This document shows positions 1-5,397 of a DNA stretch of 6,844 bases, in pieces. The notes under the pieces are model-generated. The model had not been told where the DNA came from. It saw nothing but the letters and a program-made list of their open reading frames with translations, and made no database searches. The position numbers and the translations under genes are program-made. Source of the DNA: a bacterium (GTDB lineage Bacteria; Chloroflexota; Dehalococcoidia; Tepidiformales; Tepidiformaceae); contig CAMAUF010000114.1 in assembly GCA_945861295.1 (NCBI GenBank), forward strand, positions 1 through 6,844, read 5' to 3'. Numbering within the stretch: the first letter of the stretch is position 1; each line of letters begins with the position of its first letter.

Positions 1-448
1 TCCGCACTGTGGCCCACGCTTCGAAGCCGGCCGTAGCCAGCGCGACGGCCTCCAGCGCATCTGAGCGCCACACGGGCGCCGAGAGGTCGTAATCCGCCCG
101 ATGCCGCATGTCTTGAAGGGCAACAAACGCGGCGGCGACAACCTGAATCTCGGGCGCCAGAACCATTCCAGATTGCGCCAGCCATCTCGGCCGGCTCGTC
201 CGGTGGGAGCTGAACGCGTTGGCGGCTTCCTTCATCCGGGAGTGGGTCATGGAACGGCGGACCAGGTTTTGATGAACCGAGCGCTCTTTTGCGGCCACCA
301 AGCGGGTGGCAGCTTCGTCCAGAAGCAAGTGAGAGAGGGCGTAGTAGGCGGCCGAGATCGCCCGCCGGACGCTGGCCTGTCGCGGTCGGCGCGGTTCGTT
401 GGTCGCGAGTTGTCGCGCTTGCTGCAGGAGGTCGGCGTGGAGGCTCAT
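1..448 (-). CDS. HEPN/UPF0332-like protein, 3' end cut off by window edge
   Basis: The reading frame is open from an ATG at 448-446 to the left edge, giving 149 residues without a stop, so the C-terminus is missing. Near the N-terminus residues 29-47 read RAISAAYYALSHLLLDEAA, the helix signature of HEPN/UPF0332 proteins (R-A-x-S-x-A-Y-Y-A). Residues 112-121 contain QDMRHRADYD, matching the R-x-x-ADY helix near the end of that fold. HEPN proteins are small helical bundles. Many are RNases or the partner of a nucleotidyltransferase antitoxin, while others only bind nucleic acid or nucleotides. The classical Rx4-6H RNase motif is not obvious at the RADYD position; an R-x4-H occurs at residues 64-69 (RRSMTH), where I would not expect it. 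The ATG overlaps the TGA of the upstream 101-aa gene (ATGA), so translation is probably coupled. There is no separate promoter. The family call is by pattern recognition; the toxin role is inference only. Confidence 0.72.
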   Translation of the reverse strand, partial: MSLHADLLQQARQLATNEPRRPRQASVRRAISAAYYALSHLLLDEAATRLVAAKERSVHQNLVRRSMTHSRMKEAANAFSSHRTSRPRWLAQSGMVLAPEIQVVAAAFVALQDMRHRADYDLSAPVWRSDALEAVALATAGFEAWATVR

Positions 449-750
449 CTCCGCCGTCCGTTGCTAGGCTCGGGGTTAGCGGCTTGGGTCTCACCAGAGA
501 ACAAGACATACGGGATTCGATCCGGCAGCAGATTCCAAAGCGTTTCTCGGATGCGATCGCGATATCGGTTCCGCTGCGGCCAGGCCCTGATGAGTTCGGC
601 ATCCTTAAAGAGCACACGGACGTGGGTGGCTGGGTCGCCGCTCCAATCTTCGTCGATAGCGATCTCCCATCTGCTCACCGCGTTGCGGAGCTCATCGGGG
701 ATCGCTTCGAGGGCGCGCTGCACGTCGTCGGGCGAGATCGTCATGGCCAT
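445..750 (-). CDS. Small unknown protein paired with the HEPN-like gene
   Basis: This encodes a 101-aa soluble, acidic-to-mixed protein with no signal peptide or membrane segment. I cannot name the family. Residues 29-50 contain a strand-like core (WEIAIDEDWSGDP, then VRVLFKD). An Arg-rich amphipathic helix follows at about 54-75, then a strand at 80-84 (PYVLF). The tail from 90 looks disordered and basic (ends NGRRR). The D-W-S-G-D-P plus 'IR..L' plus 'YV.F' layout resembles small proteins that I recall being encoded beside HEPN/UPF0332 genes, but there is no G-S-x-A-R-G of an MNT nucleotidyltransferase. A second in-frame ATG lies two codons downstream (744-742). The first is preferred because a TAGGCT -10-like element sits 6 nt upstream, although no Shine-Dalgarno is seen. 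It lies 38 bp downstream of ruvA on the same strand, and its stop overlaps the HEPN-like start. An antitoxin or partner role is possible but unproven. Confidence 0.7.
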   Translation of the reverse strand: MAMTISPDDVQRALEAIPDELRNAVSRWEIAIDEDWSGDPATHVRVLFKDAELIRAWPQRNRYRDRIRETLWNLLPDRIPYVLFSGETQAANPEPSNGRRR

Positions 751-756
751 GGGCCA

Positions 757-762
757 AGCCTA
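757..762 (-). promoter_or_regulatory. Candidate -10 element (TAGGCT) for the 101-aa gene
   Basis: TAGGCT on the minus strand fits the TAnnnT core of a -10 box and ends 6 nt before the ATG at 750. No Shine-Dalgarno lies between them, so a leaderless transcript is plausible. No good -35 hexamer is visible. The call rests mostly on the same arrangement recurring at other starts in this window. Confidence 0.35.
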
Positions 763-788
763 CAACATCGGAGTGGGGCTAGCGACGG

Positions 789-1448
789 TCATGCTGAGCC
801 CCGCGCTTGGAGGACCGCCAGGGTCAACGTCTCGACCGTGGCGAGCGCCGGGTCGGCTTGTAGCGCCTCTTCGACCCAGGCCCGTGCCTCCGGCCGGGAG
901 AAACCGAGCGCCGTAATCGTCTCCACGGCATCGGCGACGAAGCGGCTGGCGGCGACAGCCCGAGCATCGACGGGGGCTGTCGCGCCGCCATCCTGCATCG
1001 CCGCTTCGGCCGCAAGCTTCCCGCGCAGACTGGCGATGATCTTGTCCGCCCCGCGGGCGCCGATCCCCGGCAGCCGGGTCAGCGTCGACCGATCTTCGCG
1101 TTCGATCGCGCCGGCGATCACGCTGACCGGCAAGGTGAGCGCCTTGACCGCCTTGGCGGGCCCGATGCCTTCGACTGAGATGAACTTGCGGAAGAAGTCC
1201 CTCTCCCCACGCCGCAAGAACCCGGCTAGCACCGGCACGGGCTGGTTGGCTGAGGCCGAGTAATGGACATAGAGGAGGAGTTCGGGCGGCGACTCCGGGT
1301 CAATGCCGTCGCTGCCAGCGAGGCTTTGCAGTTCCGGCCAGAGAAAGAGCGGCACGAAGACTTCGTAGCCTACGCCCTGCACGTCGATCTCAACCGACGG
1401 CCCGTCGAGGTCCATGCGGGTGAGGTGGCCACGGAGATGGGTGATCAT
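789..1448 (-). CDS. ruvA: Holliday junction branch migration protein RuvA (divergent)
   Basis: RuvA is the junction-binding tetramer that loads the RuvB motor and holds the four-way DNA open during recombinational repair. The 219-aa product has the full layout. The N-terminal OB-fold spans about 1-76, starting MITHLRGHL with the GVGYEV strand at 25-30. Two helix-hairpin-helix motifs follow, at 92-104 (VEGIGPAKAVKAL) and 124-137 (TRLPGIGARGADKI). A linker leads to a C-terminal RuvB-binding domain at about 171-217 (DAVETITALGFSRPEARAWVEEAL region). It is slightly longer than E. coli RuvA (203 aa), mainly from an insertion around residues 44-55 in domain I. The loop that carries the acidic pin in E. 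coli (Glu55-Asp56) aligns with residues 63-70 here (YSASANQP), which hold no acidic residue. The gene is divergent from mutM; no ruvB or ruvC is in the window. The ATG at 1448 has no Shine-Dalgarno but a -10-like GATACT 6 nt upstream. Confidence 0.92.
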   Translation of the reverse strand: MITHLRGHLTRMDLDGPSVEIDVQGVGYEVFVPLFLWPELQSLAGSDGIDPESPPELLLYVHYSASANQPVPVLAGFLRRGERDFFRKFISVEGIGPAKAVKALTLPVSVIAGAIEREDRSTLTRLPGIGARGADKIIASLRGKLAAEAAMQDGGATAPVDARAVAASRFVADAVETITALGFSRPEARAWVEEALQADPALATVETLTLAVLQARGSA

Positions 1449-1454
1449 CGCTTG

Positions 1455-1482
1455 AGTATCTGGCCCGTTCGCGGCTGCGCAA
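1455..1482 (-). promoter_or_regulatory. Candidate ruvA promoter, possibly leaderless
   Basis: On the minus strand TTGCGC (1482-1477) is followed after 16 nt by GATACT (1460-1455), which ends 6 nt before the ruvA ATG. Matches to the sigma-70 consensus are 3/6 and 4/6. Transcription would begin at or next to the start codon, consistent with the absence of a Shine-Dalgarno. It lies in the 62-bp ruvA-mutM divergent spacer. Confidence 0.4.
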
Positions 1483-1497
1483 GCGCCGCCGTCGCGA

Positions 1498-1503
1498 TAG
1501 GCT
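1498..1503 (+). promoter_or_regulatory. Candidate -10 element (TAGGCT) for mutM
   Basis: TAGGCT, the same hexamer as upstream of the 101-aa gene, ends 7 nt before the GTG start of mutM. No Shine-Dalgarno and no clear -35 are seen in the 62-bp spacer. A leaderless mutM transcript is the simplest reading. Confidence 0.35.
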
Positions 1504-1510
1504 GCGAGCT

Positions 1511-2386
1511 GTGCCCGAATTGCCGGAAGTCGAAACGATCCGTCGCGACTTAGCGCCCCTGGTCACCGGTCGCCGTATCGGGCGCGTGACCGTCGCCCCG
1601 GCGACTGCGCCGCTGCTGCTCGGCGGTGTCGATGCCGCGACTTTCGCGGGCCAGCTGGTGGGCCGGACGATCACGGATGCCGGCCGGCGTGGCAAATACT
1701 TGCTCTTTGCCCTCGACGACGGGATGACCTGGGTGGTGCACTTGCGGATGACGGGCCGGTTGGTATGGCACGAGGCCGCCGCCCCGAACGAGCCCATCGA
1801 GCGATTCGAGCGGGCGCGCGTGGAGCTCTCCGGCGGGCACGAACTGCGCTGGTGCGACGTGCGCAAGTTCGGGACCTGGCTGCTGACCCCGGACGTGACG
1901 GCCTACCTCGCCGCCAAGCTCGGCCCCGAGCCGATCGACCCGGCATTCACCGTGGCGCAGTTCCGGCGAGCGTTGGCGGGGAGGGCGGCGCCCGTGAAAT
2001 CGGTGCTGCTCGACCAGCGTCGCGTCGCCGGGCTGGGCAATATTTATGTCGACGAGGCCTTGTATCAGGCCGGCGTCAACCCAAGCCAAACCGCTGGCGG
2101 CCTGGGGCCGGCGGCCACGCAGCGGCTCTTTGTCGCCGCGCGGGAGGTCCTCGAACGGGCGATCGCGAACCGCGGGGCCAGCTTCAAGGACTACGTCGAC
2201 GGCATGGGCAACCAAGGGACGCAACACATGTTCGTCCAAGTGTTTCGGCGGACAGGCCAGCCCTGCTACGCATGTGGGACGGTCATTGAGCGGACCGTCA
2301 TCGGCGGACGAGCGACGCACTTTTGCCCGCGCTGCCAGAAACTTTCGAAGTCCAGGCAGCCGCGACACGATAGCCATCGCGCCTGA
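1511..2386 (+). CDS. mutM: Formamidopyrimidine-DNA glycosylase (Fpg/MutM)
   Basis: This bifunctional glycosylase/AP-lyase removes 8-oxoguanine and ring-opened purines in base excision repair. The GTG start is fixed by the catalytic N-terminus MPELPEVET: after Met removal Pro2 is the Schiff-base nucleophile and Glu3 the acid. Fpg rather than Nei is indicated by MPELPE (Nei has MPEGPE). Other family landmarks are Lys62 (GRRGKYL), the HLRMTG loop at 77-82, DVRKFG at 116-121 (Arg118/Phe120, the void-filling loop), and GLGNIYVDEAL at 174-184 with Asn177. The helix-two-turn-helix precedes a C-terminal zinc finger with Cys252, Cys255, Cys272 and Cys275 and the conserved Arg267 (GRATHFCPRCQ). At 291 aa it is slightly longer than the usual 270-280 because of a basic tail after the zinc finger (KLSKSRQPRHDSHRA). 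It is divergent from ruvA and 29 bp upstream of the next gene. All key residues are present, so it should be active. Confidence 0.97.
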   Translation: MPELPEVETIRRDLAPLVTGRRIGRVTVAPATAPLLLGGVDAATFAGQLVGRTITDAGRRGKYLLFALDDGMTWVVHLRMTGRLVWHEAAAPNEPIERFERARVELSGGHELRWCDVRKFGTWLLTPDVTAYLAAKLGPEPIDPAFTVAQFRRALAGRAAPVKSVLLDQRRVAGLGNIYVDEALYQAGVNPSQTAGGLGPAATQRLFVAAREVLERAIANRGASFKDYVDGMGNQGTQHMFVQVFRRTGQPCYACGTVIERTVIGGRATHFCPRCQKLSKSRQPRHDSHRA

Positions 2387-2401
2387 GCGGCGATCCTCCC
2401 C

Positions 2402-2407
2402 TAGAAT
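2402..2407 (+). promoter_or_regulatory. Candidate -10 element (TAGAAT) upstream of the 215-aa gene
   Basis: TAGAAT (5/6 match to TATAAT) lies in the 29-bp gap after mutM and ends 8 nt before the ATG at 2416. There is no Shine-Dalgarno and no clear -35. If functional it would give a near-leaderless internal transcript for the unknown gene and the P1 hydrolase, independent of mutM. It also overlaps the alternative TTG start at 2407, which favours the ATG. Confidence 0.35.
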
Positions 2408-2415
2408 TGGCACCG

Positions 2416-3063
2416 ATGGACTCTCCCGCCACGGACTATCCGGGCAACCTCAAGGAACTCGCGTTCCTCGACGCCTACCAGCGGGGGGCGCTGCGCAAGC
2501 CCCAGGTGGCCGCCGACGCGCTGCTCCGCGCGCTGGCCTTCGCCGACCCGAACGACCGGCCCGTCCTGGCCGGGGCGATCGCGGCGGAGCTTGCCGAAGC
2601 CTGCCGGCGGCTCGTCGCCGTTTGGGAGGCGTTGAGCGACCGCCGTCAGCCGATTGCGAAGGCCCTGCTGGGGCCTCTGCCGGGCGTCGCCGCCTGGTTG
2701 GCGTTCGCTCAGCAAGCCGCCACCTTCACGCCTGAACAAACGCTGAGGGAACTCGGCATTGGCGACACGGCCGCAGCGGCGGCGGAGCATCTTGGCTCAC
2801 ACTCGGCGCTGGCGGGCCTCGCCGGCCTGATCGCCGCCGCCGAGCGCGGATCGGGCATGGTCCTTTTGCCGGCGGCGCATTCGTCCGAAGGCTGGCTCGC
2901 CGGTGTCGACGCGGAGGCGGGCGCCGTCGCGGCGAGCTTCGGCATCGGCGAACCGGACGCTGCCGCGCTGGCCGACCTCACGGCCGACTTTTCTGGCGCG
3001 GCACGGGCTTTCCTCGGAGCCTACATCGAGGCTCGTCGCGGCGCGGGCTGGCGGCCAACGTGA
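2416..3063 (+). CDS. Unknown alanine-rich helical protein
   Basis: This encodes a 215-aa soluble protein that I do not recognise. It is strongly alanine-rich and almost entirely predicted helix, with no signal peptide, no convincing membrane segment and no obvious catalytic motif. Visible blocks are an N-terminal NLKELAFLDAYQRGALRKP (11-29), helices at about 30-75 with the segment DPNDRPVLAGAIAAELAEACRR, a second group at 92-145, and a possible small C-terminal domain (147-210) containing HSSEGWLAG and ending in a basic ARRGAGWRPT. A TTG three codons upstream (2407) is an alternative start but coincides with a likely -10 element, so ATG 2416 is chosen. Its TGA overlaps the GTG of the P1 hydrolase (GTGA), so the two are probably translationally coupled and may act together. 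Codon usage looks like its neighbours and there is no sign of recent transfer. Confidence 0.75.
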   Translation: MDSPATDYPGNLKELAFLDAYQRGALRKPQVAADALLRALAFADPNDRPVLAGAIAAELAEACRRLVAVWEALSDRRQPIAKALLGPLPGVAAWLAFAQQAATFTPEQTLRELGIGDTAAAAAEHLGSHSALAGLAGLIAAAERGSGMVLLPAAHSSEGWLAGVDAEAGAVAASFGIGEPDAAALADLTADFSGAARAFLGAYIEARRGAGWRPT

Positions 3064-4058
3064 GCGAGATCGTCAGGCCTGGCCGCTGGGACGCGATAAC
3101 GGACGTGCCCGGCGTCACCGTCGGCCATCAGACCGACCGGCGCGGGGCGACGGGCTGCACGGTCATCCTTTGTCCGGCGGCCACGGCGGCGGCGGTCGAT
3201 GCCCGCGGCGGCGCGCCGGGGACGCGCGAGACGGACGTGCTCGGCATGGCCAACGTCGTCCGCACCTGCCACGCGGTCGTGTTCGCGGGCGGGAGTGCCT
3301 TCGGCCTGGGCGCGGCTCAAGGCGTGATGCGCTTTCTGGCGGAGCGGGGCGTCGGCTTCGAAACGACGGTCGCCAAGGTCCCGATCGTCTCAGCCGCCGT
3401 GATTTTCGACCTCGGCATCGGCAAATCAGGCGCCTTCCCCTCGGCGGACGACGGCTACCGCGCGGCGGCGAACGCGAAGGCTGGGCGGGTGGCCCAAGGC
3501 TCCGTCGGGGCGGGGACGGGCGCAACGGTCGCGAAGCTGCTCGGCAACGAGGCGCGGCTGAAGGGCGGCGCCGGGACGGCGAGCCTGACCCATCCCGACG
3601 GCCTAATCGTCGCGGCGTTGGCGATCACGAACGCCGTCGGCAGCATCTACGACCCCGAAACCGGCGCACTCGTGGCCGGGCCGCTCGATGAACAGGGCGA
3701 GATGACGGGCATGGCCGATGTCCTCGTGCGCCGCCGGGCCCGCATGGAGGCGCTGCTTGCGACGTCGACGCGCGAGAACACGACTCTCGTCTGCGTGGCC
3801 ACGAATACGAACTTCCCGCACGCCGCCATGCAGCGCCTCGCCTACCAGGCGCACGACGGCCTGGCGCGGACGATCATGCCGGCCCATACCTTCGGCGATG
3901 GCGACGTGGCCTTCGCGGTGGCGGTGCCCAGTCGCGAGCCAGCGCCCGACGACGCTCTGCTGGCGGGCATTCTCGCGGTGCAAGCCGTCGAACGAGCCGT
4001 GCTGCGGAGCGTCCGGGCGGCGAGATCGCTGGCCGGGGTGAAGGCCGCGCCGGAGTGA
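3060..4058 (+). CDS. P1 (S58) family autoprocessing peptidase/amidohydrolase, NylC/DmpA-like
   Basis: The P1 family (DmpA fold) comprises Ntn-like hydrolases that cut themselves into two chains and use the freed N-terminal Ser/Thr as nucleophile. Members include L-aminopeptidase/D-esterase DmpA, beta-peptidyl aminopeptidases and nylon-oligomer hydrolase NylC. The 332-aa product shows ITDVPGVTVGH (13-23), TGCTVILCP (31-39), VDARGGAPGTRETD (46-59), FAGGSAFGLGAAQGV (75-89) and GAGTGATVAK (150-159). The predicted self-cleavage site is Asn240/Thr241 (RENTTLVCVATN). By comparison with NylC, Lys159, Asn191 (AITNAVGSIYDP) and Asp280/Asp282 (TFGDGDVAF) correspond to its Lys189, Asn219, Asp306 and Asp308, giving a complete active site. 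No signal peptide, so it is probably cytoplasmic. The GTG start overlaps the preceding stop by 4 bp and the product begins at the usual family N-terminus. The physiological substrate (beta-peptide, D-amino-acid amide or other amide) cannot be read from the sequence. Confidence 0.9.
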   Translation: MSEIVRPGRWDAITDVPGVTVGHQTDRRGATGCTVILCPAATAAAVDARGGAPGTRETDVLGMANVVRTCHAVVFAGGSAFGLGAAQGVMRFLAERGVGFETTVAKVPIVSAAVIFDLGIGKSGAFPSADDGYRAAANAKAGRVAQGSVGAGTGATVAKLLGNEARLKGGAGTASLTHPDGLIVAALAITNAVGSIYDPETGALVAGPLDEQGEMTGMADVLVRRRARMEALLATSTRENTTLVCVATNTNFPHAAMQRLAYQAHDGLARTIMPAHTFGDGDVAFAVAVPSREPAPDDALLAGILAVQAVERAVLRSVRAARSLAGVKAAPE

Positions 4059-4099
4059 CCGAGTGGCCGAGATGGACCGCTTCTCGGACCTTCGACGGA

Positions 4100-4128
4100 T
4101 TGGAAGGACGTTAACTACCGGTTAGGAT
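4100..4128 (+). promoter_or_regulatory. Sigma-70-type promoter for the double-cupredoxin gene
   Basis: TTGGAA (4100-4105) and TAGGAT (4123-4128) are separated by exactly 17 nt, each matching 4/6 consensus positions. They sit in the AT-richest stretch of the 130-bp gap between the P1 hydrolase and the cupredoxin gene. Transcription would start near 4135, leaving a leader of about 55 nt. Confidence 0.55.
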
Positions 4129-4141
4129 TACGGTCGATCAG

Positions 4142-4162
4142 TCGCGGCCACGGCGGCCGCGA
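4142..4162 (+). promoter_or_regulatory. 5'-UTR hairpin of the double-cupredoxin mRNA
   Basis: TCGCGGCC (4142-4149) and GGCCGCGA (4155-4162) form a perfect 8-bp GC-rich stem with a 5-nt loop. It would lie within a few bases of the inferred 5' end of the transcript and 14 nt before the Shine-Dalgarno, which it leaves free. Roles could include mRNA stabilisation or an operator palindrome for a dimeric (for example metal-responsive) regulator. No T-run follows, so a terminator is unlikely. Confidence 0.45.
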
Positions 4163-4176
4163 GTAACGCAAGTAAG

Positions 4177-4181
4177 AGGAG
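4177..4181 (+). promoter_or_regulatory. Shine-Dalgarno of the double-cupredoxin gene
   Basis: AGGAG inside the purine run AAGAGGAGAGAG lies 7 nt before the ATG at 4189. It fixes the start and contrasts with the SD-less starts of ruvA, mutM and the unknown genes to the left. Confidence 0.75.
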
Positions 4182-4188
4182 AGAGCGC

Positions 4189-5298
4189 ATGAAACGAATG
4201 TTGGCAGTACCGATTGCGGCCATCGCCCTGGCCGGAGTAATGGCAGGGTCCGGGCTGAGCCCGGCTTCGGCCGAGGATCAAACGCTCACGGTTCGGGCCG
4301 GCGATGCCGTCGGCGAGTCCTCCGTCAACCTGTTCCTGCCGGCCAACGTCACGGTGATCACCGGGACGACGCTGCGCTGGGCGATTTCGGACATCGAGCC
4401 GCACAGCGTCACGATGTTCGCCGGAGCGCCGCCGGCTGGCGAGCCACCGGTCGACCCTTCGCCCGCCACCTTCCCGAACGCCAAGAACGTCGTCAACTCC
4501 GGGCTGATCGTCCCGTCGGGGCCGGCCAAGGCGACGTACGATGTCAAGTTTGGGAAGGCCGGTTCCTACGACTACTTCTGCATCATCCACCCGAACATGA
4601 CGGGCACGATCACCGTGCTTGATGCCAATTCGGCCGGCGCTCCCGGTGCCGACAACCAGCTCTCGCTGGACGCTCGCGGCAACGCGGCGCTGAACTCGGC
4701 CTCGTTCGAGGCGAAGGACGACCTCGCTCGCTTCCGCGCCATCCCGACAGCCGTCGTCGCCAAGACCGGCGGCGCCAAGGGCTACACCGTCCTGCTCGGG
4801 ACCGAGACCGCCAACACGCAGGCGAATGTCAACCAGCCCGCGAAGCTCACGGTCCAAGAAGGCGACACCATCATCTTCAAGAGCCCGAGCGTTGTGCCGC
4901 ATACGGCGACCTTCGGCACGCCTCCTCCGGGCGACCCGTTCGCGCTGCCGGCCTCGAAGCCCGGCGCGGCCGTCGATGGCACGGGCCTCGTGCACTCTGG
5001 CGTCCTTGAGACGATCCCCGACCCCTCGCAGGCGAACTCGTTCGAGATGACCTTCACCAAGGCCGGGACCTACAAGTACAGCTGCATCATCCACGGCGCC
5101 ATCCTTCCGGACGGCACGCGTGTAGGCCAGCAGGGCGAAATCGTGGTGACGGCACGGACCGCGCCGGGCGCCCCGAACACGGGTTCCGGCATCGCCGCCG
5201 TATCGCCCAACGGCACGAGCGGCCTGATCGTCGTCATTGGCGCGATGGTCCTCGCGCTGGCGATGGCCGGCGGCAGTCTCGTTTACTCCCGCCGGTAG
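4189..5298 (+). CDS. Secreted, C-terminally anchored double cupredoxin (blue copper protein)
   Basis: The 369-aa product has a classical signal peptide (MKRM, hydrophobic core, cleavage predicted after ASA at 26-28). Two plastocyanin/amicyanin-like beta domains follow. Domain 1 (about 30-145) carries a complete type-1 copper set: His72 (EPHSV), Cys131, His134 and Met137 (CIIHPNM, C-x2-H-x2-M as in amicyanin). Domain 2 (about 195-322) has His238 (VPHTA), Cys299 and His302 (YSCIIHG) but no Met before the final GEIVV strand, where residues 304-316 form a longer loop. The linker ends in APNTG (328-332), then a membrane helix (344-366) and SRR, a layout like a degenerate LPxTG sorting signal. It should face the outside and serve in electron transfer, copper binding or as an oxidase partner. 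A promoter, leader hairpin and AGGAG precede it and a strong hairpin closes it, so it is probably monocistronic. Partner enzymes are not in the window. Confidence 0.88.
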   Translation: MKRMLAVPIAAIALAGVMAGSGLSPASAEDQTLTVRAGDAVGESSVNLFLPANVTVITGTTLRWAISDIEPHSVTMFAGAPPAGEPPVDPSPATFPNAKNVVNSGLIVPSGPAKATYDVKFGKAGSYDYFCIIHPNMTGTITVLDANSAGAPGADNQLSLDARGNAALNSASFEAKDDLARFRAIPTAVVAKTGGAKGYTVLLGTETANTQANVNQPAKLTVQEGDTIIFKSPSVVPHTATFGTPPPGDPFALPASKPGAAVDGTGLVHSGVLETIPDPSQANSFEMTFTKAGTYKYSCIIHGAILPDGTRVGQQGEIVVTARTAPGAPNTGSGIAAVSPNGTSGLIVVIGAMVLALAMAGGSLVYSRR

Positions 5299-5347
5299 TT
5301 CGACCAAGCCACGCCTTGCATCAGACGAGGCTAACGCCGCACCCTCA

Positions 5348-5379
5348 CGAATGGCCGGGCTTCACCGCCCGGCCATTCG
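5348..5379 (+). terminator. Strong hairpin terminator after the double-cupredoxin gene
   Basis: A perfect 13-bp stem (5348-5360 with 5367-5379, core GAATGGCCGGGC) closes a 6-nt TTCACC loop, about 50 nt after the stop codon. There is no clear U-run after it (CTTGCCC). Termination would therefore rely on stem strength or Rho, or the stem may protect the 3' end. It separates the two cupredoxin genes and, being a perfect palindrome, could also act on the other strand. Confidence 0.65.
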
Positions 5380-5392
5380 CTTGCCCACCCCG

Positions 5393-5397
5393 AGGAG
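5393..5397 (+). promoter_or_regulatory. Shine-Dalgarno of the cupredoxin lipoprotein
   Basis: AGGAG lies 9 nt before the ATG at 5407. It supports that start, which also gives a short N-terminus before a lipobox. Confidence 0.6.

Noticed and set aside
190..270. R-x4-H (RRSMTH, residues 64-69 of the HEPN-like protein) as the HEPN RNase motif
   Set aside because: It lies in the middle region rather than in the later helix where the motif normally sits; the R-x-x-ADY helix fits UPF0332 better, so I do not call a catalytic RNase from it.
101..1263. Long plus-strand open frames (271 and 324 codons) opposite the HEPN-like gene, the 101-aa gene and ruvA
   Set aside because: Their translations are Arg/Ser/Pro-rich with no family signature and run antisense to genes with clear motifs; they are GC-rich shadow frames.
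1550..2413. 287-codon minus-strand frame antisense to mutM
   Set aside because: The opposite strand encodes a complete Fpg with all catalytic and zinc residues; the antisense product has no recognisable domain.
2407..2415. TTG at 2407 as start of the 215-aa unknown protein
   Set aside because: It overlaps the TAGAAT -10-like element, has no Shine-Dalgarno, and an ATG follows three codons later.
4067..4087. Weak hairpin after the P1 hydrolase (CCGAGA/TCTCGG, 9-nt loop) as a terminator
   Set aside because: The stem is only 6 bp with a long loop and no T-run; such stems are common by chance at this GC content.
4138..5307. 389-codon minus-strand frame covering the whole double-cupredoxin gene
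   Set aside because: The product is Arg/Gly/Asp/Val-rich low-complexity sequence with no domain, whereas the plus strand has a signal peptide, copper motifs, RBS and promoter. The length is due to high GC.
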